Part shown: positions 58,127 through 60,000 of the stretch, piece by piece | Numbering within the stretch: position 1 is the first letter of the stretch | Layout: each line of letters starts with the position of its first letter | Notes under the pieces: generated by a model | What the model was told of the DNA's origin: nothing | Databases searched by the model: none | The model's input: the letters and a program-made list of their open reading frames with translations, nothing else | Made by a program: the position numbers and the translations under genes | Source of the DNA: Takakia lepidozioides | Lineage: Eukaryota > Streptophyta > Takakiopsida > Takakiales > Takakiaceae | Length of the DNA stretch: 60,000 bases | Assembly (NCBI GenBank): GCA_030704615.1 | Contig: CM060734.1 | Location: forward strand, 26,848,001 to 26,908,000 | Reading direction: 5' to 3'

Positions 58127-60000
58127 GTGAGAGTTTCTAATCGGTTTGATGCTCTGGATGAGGTTGAATCCAAACAGCCAGAAGGACAAGATGCCCCCAA
58201 GTGTACGGAACCTGAACGTCCTGAATCTGAAGGATTTGGTACTCTGAATGGTTTACCAATCCTCAAGGTTTACACAAGACGAACAAATTCTATACACGGG
58301 CTAATTGTCCCCAAGCCGTCAGATGGACAATCTGTCCCTAAGTGTGCAGAGCCTGAACGTCGTGTAACTGAAGGATTTGGTACTCTAAATGGTTTACCAA
58401 TCCTCAAAGTCTACACAAGACGAGCAAAATCTATACTCGGGGTAATTGTCCCCAAGCAGTCTGACGGACAATCTGCCCCTATGTGTGCGGAGCCTGTGCG
58501 TCGTGTAACTGAAAGATTTGGTACCCTGAATGGTTTACCAATTCTCAAAGTTTACACAAGACGAGCAAAATCTACACATGGGGTAACTGTCCCCCCTTTG
58601 CAGAACGGTTGGCCGTCCAGGAGCAATCACAAGCTACCTAGACGACAAACAATTCACACGCAAAGGGCTGGCTTGCGGCTGGCCACTTTCAACTTCTCAG
58701 GGTTGACCAACCAAAGGAAACAACTTGAAGTGGGACAAGTTCTTCGGACTAATGATATTCATATCTGTGCTGGGCAAGAAACATGGGAAACGTCGGATAA
58801 ACTGGTTGGAGATGTCATTGGTTATAAATGGGCAGGTAAGATGTGTACTCTCAAGGCAGCCTCTGCCAAACGCGGTCAAAAAGGGGTCGGATTCTTTGTC
58901 CGTGATTTCTTGTTTGACAATTGTGAAATTATCAACAAGGGTTTGAGGTACGAGCATAGTATCTGGCTAAAACTGAATTTGAAGGGCGGCATGAGTACAA
59001 AGGACCTCTTTGTTGGTTGTGTTTACATGCCCACAGAGGGGACCCTTAGTGCTGACGCAGACAAGGCCTTTGAAGATGTAAAGCTGGACTGTGCTTCGTT
59101 CATTGCCAAAGGTCAGGTGGTACTATTGGGGGACTTCAATGCCCGGGTGGGCAAAGGGATCCATCAGGACGATATCATTGGACCTTTTGGTGAGGACGAG
59201 CTGAATTCTAATGGCAGACGGTTAATTAACTGTCTAGAAGAGCTTCAGCTTTTGACCTTGAATAACAGGACAAGAGGTGACCAAGTGCAGTGGACTCGTG
59301 AGAAACCCCAACCTGGGGAACGTTCTATTGTGGACTATATCATAATGGACAAAATTTTGTTCCCCCAGTGTGCCAATGTGTTGATCGACAGAACTGATAT
59401 TGGTACCTCTGACCACTTCCTGGTTTGGACTGAGATCAAAAGGTGTTTTCCCACCACCAAGCGATCTGTGAAACGTTCGATTCGGAAGTGGCGCATAGAA
59501 AAATTCCACAATGAGGAGGTCAAGGCTGAGTACGTCCAGGCCTTGCAAGAGGCTCTCCCTCATTTTGTCCAATCGCTCCAAGAACTTCAGTCACGCTCTG
59601 TTAACGCAAGAAATGAAGTCGAAAGAGCAGTGGATTCTTGGGAGAGTTTCGTTTCCTCCGTGGCTGACAAGATCATTGGGAGGAAACTAATTGTCTGCGG
59701 TAGAGCAGTTAATTGGTGGACTAATGAGATTAAACTCAAGATAGCTGAGAGACAAGCCCTCTATAAGGAGTGCTGCAATTTGGAAACCAACAGAGAATTG
59801 TGGGCGAGGTACTACCAGCTCCGTAAAGATATCAATCAGCTTGTCTCAGAAGAAATTATACTGGGACAAGTTATACAGTGAAATAAACTCAAACCACCAT
59901 GGTGGTAATGACAAGAAATTCTGGTTGGCCCTTCAACGTTTGTACAATCCGAAAAACGGTCAGCAAGTACAAGCGCTGAAGACTACTAAAGGTGCAGTGG
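58127..60000 (+). CDS. LINE ORF2, 5' part: tandem N-terminal repeats and APE-type endonuclease
   Basis: An open frame of 584 codons, the best preserved in the window. Residues ~20-160 hold three tandem repeats of ~60 residues, each with FGTLNGLPILKVYTRR and a spacer ending in VPK or VPP. The endonuclease follows from about residue 185: LATFNFSGLTNQRKQL, GQETWE (catalytic Glu), LLGDFNARVG (Asp/Asn), RSIVDYIIMDKIL and GTSDHFLVW (the SDH box). Next comes a linker leading to RT. The frame ends at a TGA at 59879, but reading shifts by one base near 59845 into KKLYWDKLYSEINSN and then GNDKKFWLALQRLYNP, the normal pre-RT segment. So there is one frameshift and the gene runs beyond the window. It differs from the C-rich LINE at 17-30 kb. 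The first ATG at 58127 may not be the true start. Confidence 0.85.

Noticed and set aside
57866-58189. Minus-strand frame at the LINE start
   Set aside because: Complement of the LINE leader and ORF start, with no motif.

Overview
The window looks like repeat-dominated nuclear DNA of a streptophyte. A charophyte green alga such as Chara braunii is my best guess from memory of the transposon families, not a proof. Supporting signs are spliceosomal introns, plant-type PPR repeat remnants, GCN1/ILITHYIA-like exons, a cyanobacterial-type LpxB-like gene remnant, and Ty3/gypsy elements carrying a DNA methyltransferase. A run of exactly 500 N marks a draft-assembly gap.

Layout. 1-11041: a ~120-bp satellite array with higher-order structure, running into the gap. 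11542-17022: nested transposons. A hAT-like frame (8-bp GTTTAAAC duplications at both ends) encloses a decayed Ty3/gypsy pol gene (RT, RNase H, integrase) that ends in a PHD finger. 17471-30646: two pieces of a decayed LINE (17.5-19.7 kb and 28.5-30.6 kb) around an ~8.8-kb stretch holding an inverted LINE piece, a PPR pseudogene and a GCN1-like exon cluster. 30651-40031: a second copy of the same gypsy family on the minus strand. It has gag, zinc knuckle, aspartic protease, a DNMT3-like cytosine-C5 methyltransferase and part of the RT, and lies between inverted copies of one long terminal sequence.

40522-52607 is the most interesting part. Two plus-strand intron-containing paralogues (A, truncated; B, nearly complete) resemble beta-class (N4-cytosine/N6-adenine type) DNA methyltransferases, and B also has a ParB-like domain. 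B is divergently paired with a minus-strand MULE-like transposase (DDE plus SWIM zinc finger). The introns of B hold 17 copies of a palindrome built on GTGATGATCGGT and its mirror. The first intron of A holds a different palindrome family, built on TTCGCATGCGAA. I read this as a DNA transposon that carries its own ParB-methyltransferase, possibly with cis-acting palindromic sites.

52608-58126: mostly unassigned sequence with hairpins and a minus-strand LpxB-like gene remnant. 58127-60000: the 5' part of a younger LINE with a tandemly repeated N-terminus and an APE-type endonuclease.

Two unrelated transposon classes here each carry a DNA methyltransferase. Most in-frame stops in the gypsy copies can be explained by single C-to-T or G-to-A changes, as expected from deamination of methylated cytosine. 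Nearly all reading frames are broken, so function is inferred from conserved motifs.
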